DNA of 64,000 nt, taken from Paralichthys olivaceus (lineage: Eukaryota > Chordata > Actinopteri > Pleuronectiformes > Paralichthyidae). The position numbers and the translations under genes are program-made. Location: the NCBI RefSeq assembly GCF_024713975.1, contig NC_091099.1, positions 5,520,501 through 5,584,500 of the forward strand, in the 5' to 3' direction. The notes below the pieces were generated by a model. That model did not search any database. It saw only the letters and a list, made by a program, of their open reading frames with translations, and had not been told where the DNA came from. Of the stretch, positions 48,168-60,445 are shown piece after piece (position 1 is the first letter of the stretch; every line of letters starts with the position of its first letter).

Positions 48168-49927
48168 TTATTCAAATTCATGTTACAAAAGAGACCTGAA
48201 GCGTTTCACTTTCCTGAGCATGACACCACGAGACTCTGAGGCAGACGCTCATATTTTCTTAAAACATAAACTGCACATCACTCTGCACATTGTCGCGTAC
48301 AATAAAATGCACAGTAGAATCAATAAGAACACAGTCAGCTAGTCAGTAATGCTTATGATCACTTTATATACTGTATCCCATTTTGTGTTTTGCAAACATA
48401 AACTGCAATATGGGATCGATACGTTGGCTCTGCAGCAGTGTGCTGCTTAACTTGCTCAGTACTCTGCTACAGCACATATTGATTGAATATTGCAGTTAAT
48501 GTGTGTACTGTGAGATGAGGTAGCCTCAGGTATAGATCCCACACACAGATGTGAGATACTTCAACATGTGTCATGTCTACTGTTTATTTGTTTGGCTTGC
48601 ATTCCACAGTCAAAATGAACATTCCAGCCTTTTGGGAAAAATAGTAGTGGTGATTTTTTTCCCCCTTGATCATTATAAATTATATAAATATCTATGTACA
48701 TGCAGCAAGAACGCTGATTTTGTGGGAAATACATTTAAAACAAGCTCTGAGAGAAGGGGAGATCATTTGAGAGTGGAATGATAAATAGAAATTTAGCATC
48801 AGCCTTTTAGCTTTCCAGTACATTTTGGCATCTTCAGATTTGACTGTTTTGGCTTTACAGGGCACAGATTCACTCATTTTCTCCAATGTCAATAATGAGA
48901 TTCATATTGTTTCCAGATGAAGCTGTTTCTACAAAAGCTTTAACAGCCTGCAGGTGCCAAAATGTGAGTGTGGCGGCGGGGTGTGGTTACTGCTGGACGA
49001 CAGGGAGGAGTGGCTCAGCAGGTGATCGGACAGCTGTGCAGAATCAGGAAATCAGTCAATCAATAAGAGCATGCTGGTAACCTGGTTCTTGTCTCTCTTG
49101 CGGTAGGCTGGACTTCTGATGCGGGAGCAGAACAGTACGTGTGGACGTGTGTGGGTCCAGAGACACCAAGTATATGTGTGTGCCTGTTAAAGGCGTGCTG
49201 ACGGAATAAAGGATTGTGAAAAAGCCATTTGCTCTTTTCCCGTATTTTCCCAGAGTGGGCCGAGTACTCCCACAGTGAGATAAACCAAGTTAGCATCTAA
49301 CAAACTATTTTGTAGCTAAACAAACAGATTTTTCTTTCAGGAAATGGTGGAGACCAAATAGGAGCAAATGTGCAGGTGCAAAGAAACCCGATTCTGACTG
49401 AAGTGCAAAACAGGTTTGTCTCTTCTTAAAATAATAAACATCTCCTGAGCTGTTTCACTAACCTTAACGATAACAGTCACTTTTCTTTAATGTGTGACAC
49501 GGTACAATGAAATCATGTTTGGTTTCTTTTGGCAGCGGAGCTTTAGGTTCTTTCTGTGTCGCTCTGCCTTGTTAACAATCTGTTGACAGCAGAGCAACCC
49601 AACTGGTTTTTAGTCATCACTTAATGACAACCAACAGCCGCACGACATTCTCCGTCCATCAGATAAATCCAAATCATTGTTATGTGACCTGTGCGATTAA
49701 AACTGAAGAGACACTTGGTGACAGGTTAGAATGTGGACATTTTCAGCCACGAGTTTTTAAAAAGCCAAATCGCAAGTATAAAAATCCAGTGTTGGTCTAA
49801 ATGAAAGTATAAGTACAACCATTTCATAATCGAACATTTATATAAATTTGTGATTTATGGACATATTTCATTTCATAATTAATGTCAGTAGGATATATAA
49901 TGCCTTGGGGCTACTTTACAAAAGCTG
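48168..49927 (-). terminator. Probable 3' UTR and polyadenylation signal of the Ig-family gene
   Basis: On the minus strand AATAAA occurs at about 48173-48168, followed by AT-rich sequence where a transcript would end. No other gene lies between it and the Ig-family stop codon at 49928. I infer a 3' UTR of about 1.75 kb. Nearer signals could also be used. Confidence 0.35.
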
Positions 49928-51562
49928 TTAAGCGCCACATTCATCACCAGTTAGGCTCTTAGTACAACCAGGATCCTCATTCATTTTTATGTCCTTGTCC
50001 GTATTTATTCCAGAACGGGATTTTGCAATTTTTTTTCTGATTACAATCGCTGCAGCAATCGCTCCAACCACCAGCAGCATCGCCACTCCTGCCCCCACTG
50101 CATAAGCAGTAACGTTAGAGGCCGGCGGCGGGTCGGCGGTGGGGTTGGCTTCAAGGTTTCTGTTCTGTGGATCAGAGGTCACAGGCTCGATTAATGTCAG
50201 GATTGTCTCCTGCTTAAAAATGCACCTGTCTGCGCTGTGCCACAACTGGTCTTCACCATATTCATCATCCTCTGTATCTTCCCCGTCATAATCATATTTG
50301 TAATCATCATCATGCTCCAGGAACTCAGGGCCTTTTAAAACAACACACCAGTACACGCCTGCATCGTTCATCTCCACTCCAGAGATCATCAGCATGGACC
50401 CGTTGTCAGACAGAGTCACTCTGCCCTTCAGATCCTCCGGGCTGGGAGCATTCTTGTCGTTCGAGTCAAGGATGAGTTTATATTCCCCTGACGTCTCTGT
50501 GCGGTACCACAGCACTCTCTGGGAATCGTCGTGGCTAACTTTGCATTCCAAAGAGAAGTTCCTGCCTCCAAAGTCCATTTTTTCTTGGGGTTTCTTTTTA
50601 GGACAGAGAATCAGCAAATACTGCAGCTCCAGTGAAGTGGAGACGCATGAATATTCCCCACTGTGTTCATCGGTGACGTCCGAAATCACCAATGAAAAAT
50701 CCTCTGATCTATCACCAGCTGATATATACATGTGACTGTTCCTCGTGCTGCTGCTGTTGATCTTTCCCAGTGGTGTATCCCATTGCTGATCGTTTTCATC
50801 AGAGGGACACTTTAGCACCACTCTGTCCCCGTGAGAGACGAATATGTCCCTGATCTCGTTGTGGTCCGGTAAATACATGTTTTTGAAACTGAGGCATTTC
50901 TTACCTTTCATCACAATACAGTGAAAGTTCTGCGATCTCTTCAACACGCTCTTGTCAATCACAAGCATCGCCCCTCTGTCTCTGACCTCCACGACACCCT
51001 TCATCTCCTCCACCAGAGGCTCCGGTGACACGCCGCTGTCCAGGAAGAGTGTGAGTTTATAGGACGGATGCATTTCATGGTACCAGCGCACAGAGTTTCC
51101 GTCCAGATCAGTGGAAGAGCTGTTGCAAAGCAGCTCGACCCCTGCAGCTCCCTCCTTTACGATGATCTCCTCAGATTCAACCTCCTCATCGCACACAGAG
51201 AGCTCCTGTGTGAGCTGGCTGGCGAGTTTCTGGTTCTGCCAGCATTCCCTACGATAAATCCCAGAGTCCATGTGCGTGAGGTTCCTGATCTGCAGCCCGA
51301 GCAGCTGATGATGCTCGTTGAGGTGGATGCGATCCAGTAGGTCAGCTGGAGGTGTGGCAGCTGTGTTGTTGGCTGAGGAGTTTCCGAGCAGCTGTTCTCC
51401 CCCTGGTGCAGATCTGTAAACAACGATATAATCCACTCCAAAGCAGTACCCCATCTCGATGATGCTGCCCTGCGCTCTGAACGCGGGCTCTGGTTCCTCG
51501 CTGTAGGCCCAGTGGAGGAGCTGGAGGCAAAGCAGAAACTCAAGACACCAAAGGGAGGTCAT
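49928..51562 (-). CDS. Four-Ig-domain type I membrane protein, single uninterrupted exon
   Basis: 544 residues. A signal peptide (about 1-21, LEFLLCLQLLHWAYS) is followed by a worn Ig-like domain (Cys40-Cys107, DSGIYRREC), Ig2 (Cys146, Trp160, Cys215), Ig3 (Cys252, Trp261, Cys306 in SGEYSC) and Ig4 (Cys340, Trp352, Cys406 in DAGVYWC). Next come an Asp/Glu/Tyr-rich acidic segment (about 416-438), a stalk, one transmembrane helix (about 486-508, GAGVAMLLVVGAIAAAIVI) and a 36-residue basic-then-acidic tail. The tail has no tyrosine, so no ITIM or ITAM, and the membrane helix has no charged residue for adaptor pairing. The ATG has a good context (AAGATGA). It acts presumably at the cell surface; ligand and role unknown. 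Ig-family genes usually have one exon per domain, so the absence of introns is odd. I cannot name an orthologue. Confidence 0.85.
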   Translation of the reverse strand: MTSLWCLEFLLCLQLLHWAYSEEPEPAFRAQGSIIEMGYCFGVDYIVVYRSAPGGEQLLGNSSANNTAATPPADLLDRIHLNEHHQLLGLQIRNLTHMDSGIYRRECWQNQKLASQLTQELSVCDEEVESEEIIVKEGAAGVELLCNSSSTDLDGNSVRWYHEMHPSYKLTLFLDSGVSPEPLVEEMKGVVEVRDRGAMLVIDKSVLKRSQNFHCIVMKGKKCLSFKNMYLPDHNEIRDIFVSHGDRVVLKCPSDENDQQWDTPLGKINSSSTRNSHMYISAGDRSEDFSLVISDVTDEHSGEYSCVSTSLELQYLLILCPKKKPQEKMDFGGRNFSLECKVSHDDSQRVLWYRTETSGEYKLILDSNDKNAPSPEDLKGRVTLSDNGSMLMISGVEMNDAGVYWCVVLKGPEFLEHDDDYKYDYDGEDTEDDEYGEDQLWHSADRCIFKQETILTLIEPVTSDPQNRNLEANPTADPPPASNVTAYAVGAGVAMLLVVGAIAAAIVIRKKIAKSRSGINTDKDIKMNEDPGCTKSLTGDECGA

Positions 51563-54500
51563 CTTGTGTGGCTGTCCCAGGCCATGTGTTGCTCACACTC
51601 TGGGGAAGCGTGTGTACAGTAAGCTGGTTTTACTGTATCCACTGCTGCCTGTCACTTTGGATCCACCTCCAGCTTGTTCCCTCCTCTTCCACAGACCCAC
51701 ACAAACACAGACACAGACACACACAGACACAGACACACACATGCCAAGTTACTCAAGCGAGTAGTGATACATCAAAGTCTTTAACTTAATTGTGCCAAGT
51801 CTGAGACAACAAATGGAGCCAAACAGAACCTAATGATAAAAAGTTATGATTCTGGTTGTACATTTACCACATTGATGTGTTGTTGGACTGGTTTTCTCTC
51901 TGCTGTGGGTGCGGTCAGTCACCATGCAAGGTCGCTTGATAGCAGTTTAAAGGAGTGTTCGCATGCACATGTATTTTGTGGAAATTCCATCCAGGCGAGA
52001 ATCATTGCCCATGTGAAAGTGCACCCAGATCATGTTTGTTAACCAACATGCTCTTATTTAAAGAGCCAACTAATCTGAACTAAATCTCTGAGGTATCGGG
52101 TATAATGTGTTTCTGTGTTCTGGCAGCTTTCATTACACTATTTCTTTTGTCACTGCGAGGCAACACAAAACTCCCATTCATTCAGGAGTTGGGTCGTGTG
52201 ATACGCAATATAAAAGCTGTAAAATCTAAATGTGTCCAGTCATTTTATAACACGCCAAACAATATTTTTAAAATAGAAATATTTCCTCTCCTCGGGAAAG
52301 CAGCCTCATAATGTCTCAGTTAGCGTTAGAGCAAATATTTTACGTATTGTTCATGTTAAGTTTGGTTTCTATTTTCTAACCATCATTGTTAATGTGTAAT
52401 CTGTTTTTCAATAACACAACTCAGTGGGAGGTTAATGGGCTTTTATTAGTTTAATATCATTTTACTGAATGTGAGTTCATGAGATATTTTGCTTTAAGTA
52501 CAACTGAACACAGCTATTATCTTAGTGAACTAATAATCACAAGATAACTGAGCCACTAAATACTTTTCCATGTAAATGTGCATTTTATATACAAAAGAAA
52601 CCGAACAAGAGTTAAACCTGTTGAACATATGAACGTGAATCAAATGAAAGAATTTTTGTTTTTACACTGGGCTCTGACTCTAAGATGAAATCTGAAACAA
52701 TGATCCATCTACTCCCCGTTGTTCTGTCTGTTTAGACTATCAGGAACTAGGGGTTTTTACTTCTTTTCTTTCACTTTCCATTCAGTCTGTAAATGTTTCG
52801 AAATTCCTCTGGAATTTAAGTGACAGATAACACTGGCTGGGAAAACCCGGTATTTCAGCCATGTGTTGAGGAAGTGGGTCACTTCGGTTTGGGGAAATCA
52901 ACCTGTTTGGTAGACGAGAAGATTTTGCGTGAGATGATGTGTTGAAAAGTTAAAAAGACAAAAAATAATAGAGACACAAAGTGGCCAAAAAGAGACAAAA
53001 AACAACCACATAGAGTGAAAGCGAACACAAAGAGACAAAACGACGGCACAAAGAGATGAAAAAATGGCCATAAATAGATTGTATTGTTTGCTAACATTTT
53101 GTATCTCTGTCAGTCGGGGGGTTCTTCATAGGATGGGAGGGGGGCCTTTTGACTATGTGTGCCTAGGGGTCCATTTTCTTCTAATCTGTTCATATCTCAT
53201 CTGTAAAAAGCTGCACCAATTGTATGAGCATCTGCGAGTGGTCTGACAGCCTGTATCACAATTTGCCTTTGTTGCCCAGCGGCAGTTTGGAAAAGCTTCT
53301 TCTTTCCTCTTCCAGATCAATGCCTTTTGTTTTACGTCTTTGTCCACATGTCTGCTCCCTCCTCTCCATTTGTCTCTGGCTGATGCTGTTGTTCTCTGAG
53401 CACTGTGTCTGCGCTGTTGCTACCTGGCCACTGTTGCTTCTGTCATACTTAGTGCAACCCACAACATTGAGCATGTGAATGTAACAAGTGGGTATGTGCC
53501 AACATGTCTGGATTTCAAGTTCAGACAAGTTTGACATTTAAACACCTGCTACAGTTATTTTATGTATTTTTAATTAGTGTCTTTATTTGACAGTCAGTGA
53601 CAGAGACATGCAGTTTAACCAGGTGAGCTGCCGCTGTCCGATTACATATTTATCAGGACTTCATGTGAACCCACAGTTTCTCGACAGCCCCTCAGGAGTG
53701 TTCAGTGCATGTCATGACTCTGGACTTTGACTCCTTTTATGAAGAGTATTTTAGTTTTGATCTTGGACTCTTTATAACTTTTCCTGTTTTCCTTCTGTTA
53801 AGGTTTGCGTTGGATTTGTTTTCTACCTGACTTCTGTGTTTCCTGTTTTATTTTGTAGCTTTTTCTACTTGTGTGTTTCCACCTTAACTTCTTGTCTTTG
53901 TCCTGTTGTCCCTCCCCTGTGATTGTCTGCACCTGTTCCTCATGTGTTTTCACCTGTGTCCAATTACCCCCCCCCCCCCAAACCTGCTCCATAAAAACAG
54001 ACAGCATTAGTTTGAGATTCATGGGTTTGATCCTCACCCCTGCCTTTGTCATCTGTCTCTCTGTGGTGTGGAATCAATTAACTTTGTCTTATCAATTACA
54101 TATCATATATATTATCGTTATGTGCCAAAGTGATTGATTTATGTGTGATAGATGCACCGTATGAATGTGTGAATGGCAAAAACTGCTCAGTGTGCTGAGA
54201 GTGGTCATTGAGACCACAAACAGAACATTCACCTTGTATGTTTTATCTTTAGCTTCAGTCTGTGTGTCTATTTTACTTGTTTTAAAGATCATCAGAGCTT
54301 TTGATTGCATTTGTTTTTTATGATTTCTTCCCTCAAGTTCTAAGTTTCTCATTCATTGCATTTAGAGGAAGAGGAGGAGCAAGGACGGGAATGTGCTGAT
54401 TGCGTGAGTTTGCTTAAACCCTTGAGGGAAGTCTTAATAGGTTGACTGCAAATAGAAGAAGGGGGAATGACGCTGTTTATTCTGCAGGCCCACATGTGGT

Positions 54501-55079
54501 TTCGTATCCCTGCTTCCTCTCTGAGGAAAGTAGTTCCCACATGAAGCACTTGACTGTGATAACAATACCATCATTGCTCTGTGAGAACCAGCTCACTCAT
54601 GTCAACATACTGGCTTTTAAAATAAGAACACACCAACCTGTTTCCCTTCGAGGAGTTTCATCTGTTTACTAGTACATAAACTATAATGAACCCAGCTACC
54701 CTCTCGGCAGCGGCGGCTCTCGTGCTGCTGAGGGAACAGCTTGCCGAGCTGGTGATCAAGCATCATGATTAAGCACCAACTGTGAGAAAACTCTCTGTGT
54801 GTTCAGTCCAATTCAGCCCTGTGCTGATTGCACTCATCAGGGCCTCCGTATGCTGCCAGCTCTGGGGCTCTGGAGCTGCACCAACTGCTGGTGCAGATAC
54901 AGATGTTTGTTTGCCAAATTGTTTTAATCACTGGACGTACGGGCTGCGATAAAAGAGCAGGAGCTTAGAGGAGAGATATGAGCATGAAATCAAATAACTC
55001 ATCGAGGTTTCTACTTCACGAATGTTGAATGTTTTTCTTCCAAGAAATAAAAGCTTCTTTTTTTTCAAGGCGCAGTTTG
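51563..55079. other. Intergenic stretch
   Basis: No gene is recognised. Near 51700-51740 is a CA/GACACA simple repeat. At 52952-53069 lies a degenerate tandem of ACAAAGAGACAAAA-like units. A C-run occurs at about 53966-53979. The many frames of 60-90 residues show no domain. Confidence 0.5.
52952..53069. repeat. Degenerate minisatellite-like tandem
   Basis: Repeated units of the type (C)ACAAAGAGACAAAA with variation over about 118 bases; a pattern often seen in fish DNA. Confidence 0.6.
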
Positions 55080-55228
55080 AATTAGATCAGTTTGTTGCGC
55101 ACCATTGCTGTGCTGGTCATCGCCTCAACGTGGCGCTGTGGTGAATCAGACAACAAAGACAGACAAAAACAGTAGAAGAAGAAATTGGTGTCATAACAAA
55201 ACGTCACATCCTGTGACCGCAGCTTAAG
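55080..55228 (+). promoter_or_regulatory. Possible first non-coding exon of MTERF2
   Basis: A donor (CTTAAG|GTAACT, exon end about 55228) occurs upstream of MTERF2, whose coding exon is preceded by an acceptor at 56057. The region is moderately CpG-containing. Inference only; another upstream exon could be used. Confidence 0.3.
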
Positions 55229-56040
55229 GTAACTAACGTTCTGACAAACGTGTTCGTGTTGTTTAAATAAATCCTCATATACTCACACGCACTGGTTCAA
55301 CAGCAAGCTAGGTTTAAAATGTAAGATCTCCACGGGGACTCGCGCGCGATGCTGGTGGAGCAGCGTCACTGTCTCCTGTGTTGGCTAGCTAGCAAGCTAA
55401 TAGCCGTTAGCATGTTTCTCCAAATAAAAGCACAGAAGACTTTTATTTTGAAGTCGTTGACCCGATGCGTTAAGACGTCAACAGGGAAACTTCCAGTGTA
55501 AAGTTCGGATTTACTTTTTACATTAAGTTGTGCTTCCGAATGTGTTTGACTCTGAGTCACAACAGATGTGACTGATGCCTCCTCCACTGTCCCCTATGAA
55601 ACATCTGGCAGCAGCTGTGCAGAGTAACCATTACCCTGCTGCTGAGGATCCTGGGTAATGAAAACAAGGCTGTGATGAGTAACTGACTGTGTCAAAACAG
55701 GGAGATGAGATTACAGAAAACATGAGAGATAAACTGTCAGATTAGAGATTGTGTGTGGAGGAGTCTTGATGTTTTCTGTTGCAATCTTTGACATAAGGGT
55801 TTTATAACATGACATGTCATTGCTAGATATTTCTGAGTTTCTGCATCCTCTCAAAAGGTCTAAAATTCAATCTTTTTTATTATATTTTCTATTACTTTTC
55901 ATTTCTTATGGTCTATTAAAGGTCTTAATATTTATATAGGTATCAATATTTGCTCTCAAACATCTATATTGGTCGAGCTCTAATTTTTAGTCAATAGTAC
56001 ATATACATTCTCTTCCTTGGTTGTCACCCACTGTCCCTTC

Positions 56041-56057
56041 TTCTCTCACTCTCTCAG
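56041..56057 (+). other. 3' splice site before the MTERF2 coding exon
   Basis: A long pyrimidine tract ending TCTCACTCTCTCAG at 56057 with the ATG 27 bases later. It shows that the open frame upstream of the ATG (which starts with TTG at 56021) is intron and not protein. Confidence 0.65.
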
Positions 56058-56083
56058 GGGATCAGCATCAGGACTTTGCATCA

Positions 56084-57211
56084 ATGTTGAATTTGATTGC
56101 AACATCCCTGAGCCTCCGGTGCCAACGTGTCACAGCTCTACCTCTAAAACTCAGGATATGTTCGACGCTGAGTTCAACAGAAAACCAGCAGACCGTGCAG
56201 GAACTCTATGATCTCTCCGTGGACATTCAGAAGGTCCGGAAACTTAAGGGCTGGGTCCTGCACCAGAGACCAGCCTATACCAGGGATGTATCGAATCTGC
56301 TGAAGGACATGGGGGCCTCAGGGTTCATAATCTCCCGAATTTTAGCAGTTCATCCTGAGGCCGTCCTCTGTCACCCGGAGCAGATGCAGGCTCAGAGAGA
56401 GCTGTGGATGATTGTGTGCCCAAACCAGAAAGAGCTGGTTGGTATCATTGAGAAATTCCCTGCCTCTTTCTTCACCTGCTCCAGCCACCACGACAACCAG
56501 CGACACAACATCGCTTACTTCCAGAGTTTAAACCTCAACAAGCGAATCATCACCAAACTCATGGCCAGTGCCCCCCAGAGTTTCAGCCGGCCGTTGGAGC
56601 AGAACGAGGTGATGGTGCGCGCCCTCCAGCAGGCCTACCTGGAGCTAGGAGGGGAGGAGGCCAACATGAAGGTCTGGCTTCAGAAGCTGCTGAGCCAGAA
56701 TCCGTTTGTTCTCCTCAAGTCCCCGGAGGTGCTGAGGCAGAACTTGCTGTTCTTGAGGGACAAAGGCTTCAGCACAGCAGAGCTCCTCCACCTCATCTCC
56801 AAACTCAGGGGCTTTGTCATCGAGCTGAATCCGGACAGCATGTGTTGCAGCCTTGCATACTCCAGGGACACCATGGGCTGTTCTGAGGCAGAGCTGCGGA
56901 ACATCGTCCTCAACTGCCCCGCTCTGCTGTACTACCCTGAGGATATTCTGGCAGAGCGCTTTGAGGGGCTCCTTCGTGCTGGGATCAGCATGTCTCAAAT
57001 CATGGACACTCCAACTGTGCTGGAGCTGACCACGCAAATAGTGAGTTACCGCATCCAGCGACTGAGGGAGCGTGGCTATGATGTCAAGGCCGGTAGTTTG
57101 GAGGTACTAAATGGCACGAAGAAGAACTTTGAGATGAACTATGGAAGATTACAGCTACGCAGAGAGAGACCAATTTTTAACCCTGTCGCCCCTTTAAAAG
57201 GAGATGACTGA
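56084..57211 (+). CDS. mterf2: Mitochondrial transcription termination factor 2 (mTERF family)
   Basis: 375 residues (human about 385), all in one coding exon. The mTERF fold is a solenoid of repeated three-helix units; MTERF2 is a mitochondrial nucleoid-associated protein that affects mtDNA transcription and respiratory output (family knowledge). The N-terminal 30 residues are basic, Ser/Leu-rich and without acid, like a mitochondrial presequence. Conserved stretches: SVDIQKVRKLKGWVL (about 45-59), the repeated Leu/Pro pattern of mTERF units (HPEAVLCHP, FPASFF, APQSF, NPFVLL, CPALLYYP), ANMKVWLQKLLSQNPF (about 207-222), VLELTTQIVSYRI and the C-terminal FNPVAPL. The start is the first ATG after the splice acceptor. 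An ATTAAA at 57265-57270 is a likely polyadenylation signal. No damage seen. Confidence 0.95.
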   Translation: MLNLIATSLSLRCQRVTALPLKLRICSTLSSTENQQTVQELYDLSVDIQKVRKLKGWVLHQRPAYTRDVSNLLKDMGASGFIISRILAVHPEAVLCHPEQMQAQRELWMIVCPNQKELVGIIEKFPASFFTCSSHHDNQRHNIAYFQSLNLNKRIITKLMASAPQSFSRPLEQNEVMVRALQQAYLELGGEEANMKVWLQKLLSQNPFVLLKSPEVLRQNLLFLRDKGFSTAELLHLISKLRGFVIELNPDSMCCSLAYSRDTMGCSEAELRNIVLNCPALLYYPEDILAERFEGLLRAGISMSQIMDTPTVLELTTQIVSYRIQRLRERGYDVKAGSLEVLNGTKKNFEMNYGRLQLRRERPIFNPVAPLKGDD

Positions 57212-57264
57212 CACAGGCTGTAACTGGAGATGTACTGTTCTTATGATAATTTATACTGTGTCCG

Positions 57265-57270
57265 TATTAA
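57265..57270 (+). terminator. Likely polyadenylation signal of MTERF2
   Basis: ATTAAA, 54 bases after the stop codon. A canonical AATAAA is farther on, near 57834. Confidence 0.4.
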
Positions 57271-57271
57271 A

Positions 57272-60200
57272 GTGTCTCAGTCTAAAGGTGCAGCCACTCC
57301 TAGTATTTATTTTAGAATCACATAAACATGTTTATCTCCTCAGTTTGATTAAGAAAACTTACAATGATGCTTTATGGACGATGCCCGAGAGGCCAAAATT
57401 AATCTACCACAGAAAACTACTTAAAAATACAAGAATTAATTGGTGTAAAGACTGAACCAAATTCTGCTTTTTTTCCCCATGTACTCAAATCTGTACAGCA
57501 TAGAGAATTTGTTTCCTGCTGCCAAAATTTCCAATCTTGTGGGATGAAAAGTGGCAAACAACTTGTGAGTCATGTGAGTGCTATTTTTTCTCCAAGCCTC
57601 AGTTTTGCCTCTAAATGTTTCACTAGCAGTTAAGACTAAGATTGTGATCACAGCCTATTTATCAGTTTGTGTAACAGTATTACAGATGACAATCAGAACC
57701 ACTTTTATCGCAGATGTAAATACATGGAGGAGAAGCTGTTATGTAACAGCCTCCCAGAGCAACATCAGACAGTGAGACAAATGCATTGTGCTCTTAATAT
57801 GTTATACTTTTTAGGGAATATAGTCCCTTGAGGAATAAAGAATTTGTTGCAGCTTATTTACAATTTATCTCATCAAAACAACTTCACATATAACGCTGCA
57901 TGACTTGAGCGTGTAAAAGGGCACACTGACTCGTCTAACAAACACATCACTGAGGACAAACAAGTCTTTTAAACTGTTTCATTTACTGAGTCACATTTTC
58001 ACACAATGTTCTTGGTGGCACAACTGGACCCTCAGGAAACTGTGTCTCAGATTTTTATTGTTACTTTACAAATGGAGAATTTTTAGCATAAGCTATTTCA
58101 CTACAGAAATGTCACTTAATTATGATTTCAAATGAACTCAAATGCTCCCACAAGATGAAATGACGGAAATGGAGTTTCTTTGACTTGGATTGGAAGTGGT
58201 TTATTTGAACACACTCTCTGCCATCTTTAGAGTTTCAGATCATTTATGCAAAATTGATTTCCCATTATGTTTAGTTTTATTAATAAGCCTTTCATGTCTG
58301 TGTCATGGATTAGTGCCCACTTTTTCTTTAAGAGTAAGCCACAAAATCAATAGACAATCTTACTGAGCGGTGTCTAAGCCGAGAGAGGACACTGTGAAAG
58401 GTTTCCCGTCTCATGTTGAATGTTTGAATCTTCGGGAGCCAGCGAAAGACCTTGAAAAATGCTTAAGAGTGGCTTTTAATGGGAGCGAGCTTCGCTGCTA
58501 ATGAAGCCACGACTTTATGCCTTGAGGTTTCCTCGCTCTCGTAATGTGGATGATGGGGTCACAACAAAGAGAGAGGGAGGACTTGTGTGTCCAGAGGGAG
58601 GAGGCGGGTGGCTGGTGTTAGTATACATTAACAACTTCCACTTCCCATCTGCTGCCGTCTGCATCACTCAGCATGGTTCCGTAGTCATGGCGATAGCCAC
58701 TGGGCAGATGATGCGAAAGTGAGTGCATCTGGTAATGAATTTGAGCTCAGCAGATGGATGCTTGACTAGAGTTCATTTCCCAACCACTCTCAACATGCAG
58801 CCTTCGAGGGGCAACAACACCACCTCAGGTCCACTGCAGCTGATGTACTGATGTTACTCATTTTCATCAGTGACGATGTAAGTCATCATGTCGCAGGGTT
58901 GTGTCTGTCACCAGTGATTAGGAGCCAATACAAGGAGTAATCAGGATGTTTGAAGGTGAAGTAGATGAGACGAGGCCTCAGGTGTGTATAAAATATATAA
59001 CCTCTATTTCTTACCCAGCGTCCTTTTGTCGACTGCTGTGTCTCATGCTGTGTGCGATGGATTACACAGACAAGCCACAGAGGTTAATTAGAGGGAGAAA
59101 AAAAATCGTTCATCATTTCAAACACGGCACATGGATTGATATAAGTCATTGTTAACATTGTCTTTATGGGTCGTTTCTCACCAGAAACAGGCGACAACTG
59201 CAGTTAAAATCTATCATTTTGATCTTGATGGCGTCCTTGGGTCCATTGAAAGGTGCTATAATAATGTAAGTTATTATGTTATTATCATTATTATTATTAA
59301 ACATTGACCTTATAAAAACACCTACCATTGTTTTGTGACATCACTTGTCTCTCAAACTCACCTGTGACCTGATGAGAAGACTCAGATGAAGATTTACCTG
59401 GAGGGAGATAAATGTCACATTGATGGACGTCTAATGCACAGACGGTGGATGACTTTCTAAATTAAACACTGCATCTGAGATTCACTACACGGACTCATCT
59501 GACACTACTGTACTGTCACCTGTGGCGAGGTTCAGTCTGTTGTGTTAATATCACCGGCTGGCAGATTCATTCATGTCTGCTTTTAAACTGCCACTCACCA
59601 TTTAAAGCAGCGTTTGTCGATACTTGTCCTTGAGACCCAGAATAAATCTACTTACTGCGTCAGAAATTCTTTTTTCAATGATCACACTTTGACAAATTAC
59701 TGTAGATAAATAATGAAATTAATTGTGGCTCAATTTCATTCAGCAGCTTTAGTCTCAGGGTCCTTGCAATGACCACTGTGCCTCAAGCTTGTCCAGGGCC
59801 TAACTGTTAATACTGTTAACATTGGTGACGTCATAAAATTTCAGTTACACATTTTTCTTCTATGATCAATCAAAGCGTCAGAGACAAAAGTCCCTTGGTT
59901 TTATAACCACAATTTAGATGCTCATTACCCTGTGAACTTGTTAAGCCCTGTTTCACCCCAGAACTCAGGTCTGGAAAGTACATTTTTCCAGATATCTCTG
60001 CAAAAAATAGAGAAACAGATCTAAAGCTGTTTTTCGTCATAATAAGAGCCGTACCCGTTCCTCAGTTTAACAACTTAACAGATTTCCAGGAAACTTGGTG
60101 GAAGGATGCGGTACAGATTATATATTTGTTTGGGATCCAGATCAGGGGACAGATCCAGACGGGCATTTAATGAAATGTGTCATACTAGTTGAATATTAAA

Positions 60201-60440
60201 CGGTCCTGACCTCCTTGTATGCTACTTTTGTTGTTTTTTCTTTTAACACTTGTAACATACAACATCACTATTTCAAGACTCAGTCACTGTAGAAGCGTCA
60301 ATCAATGCATAACTTAAATGTCACATTAATGCTGTTGGTATAATCTGATGTACGTTGGTAAGGTTACTTCAGTTCTCTGTCACGTCCTTCTGTAATGCCT
60401 CCACCTTGTGGAAAAAATGATCATGTACAACCAGATGAGC
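57272..60440. other. Intergenic stretch
   Basis: No recognisable gene. Near 59250-59300 is GAAAGGTGCTATAATAATG followed by (TTA)n, which resembles a LINE 3' tail. At 60070-60180 is another fragment of the teleost repeat (AAACTTGGTGGAAGGATG... GGATCCAGATCAGGGGACAG). Confidence 0.5.
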
Positions 60441-60445
60441 CAAGA

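Noticed and set aside
56021..56083. N-terminal extension of the MTERF2 frame
   Set aside because: It begins with TTG and runs through a pyrimidine tract and AG acceptor, so it is intron sequence. The first ATG at 56084 gives the expected length.
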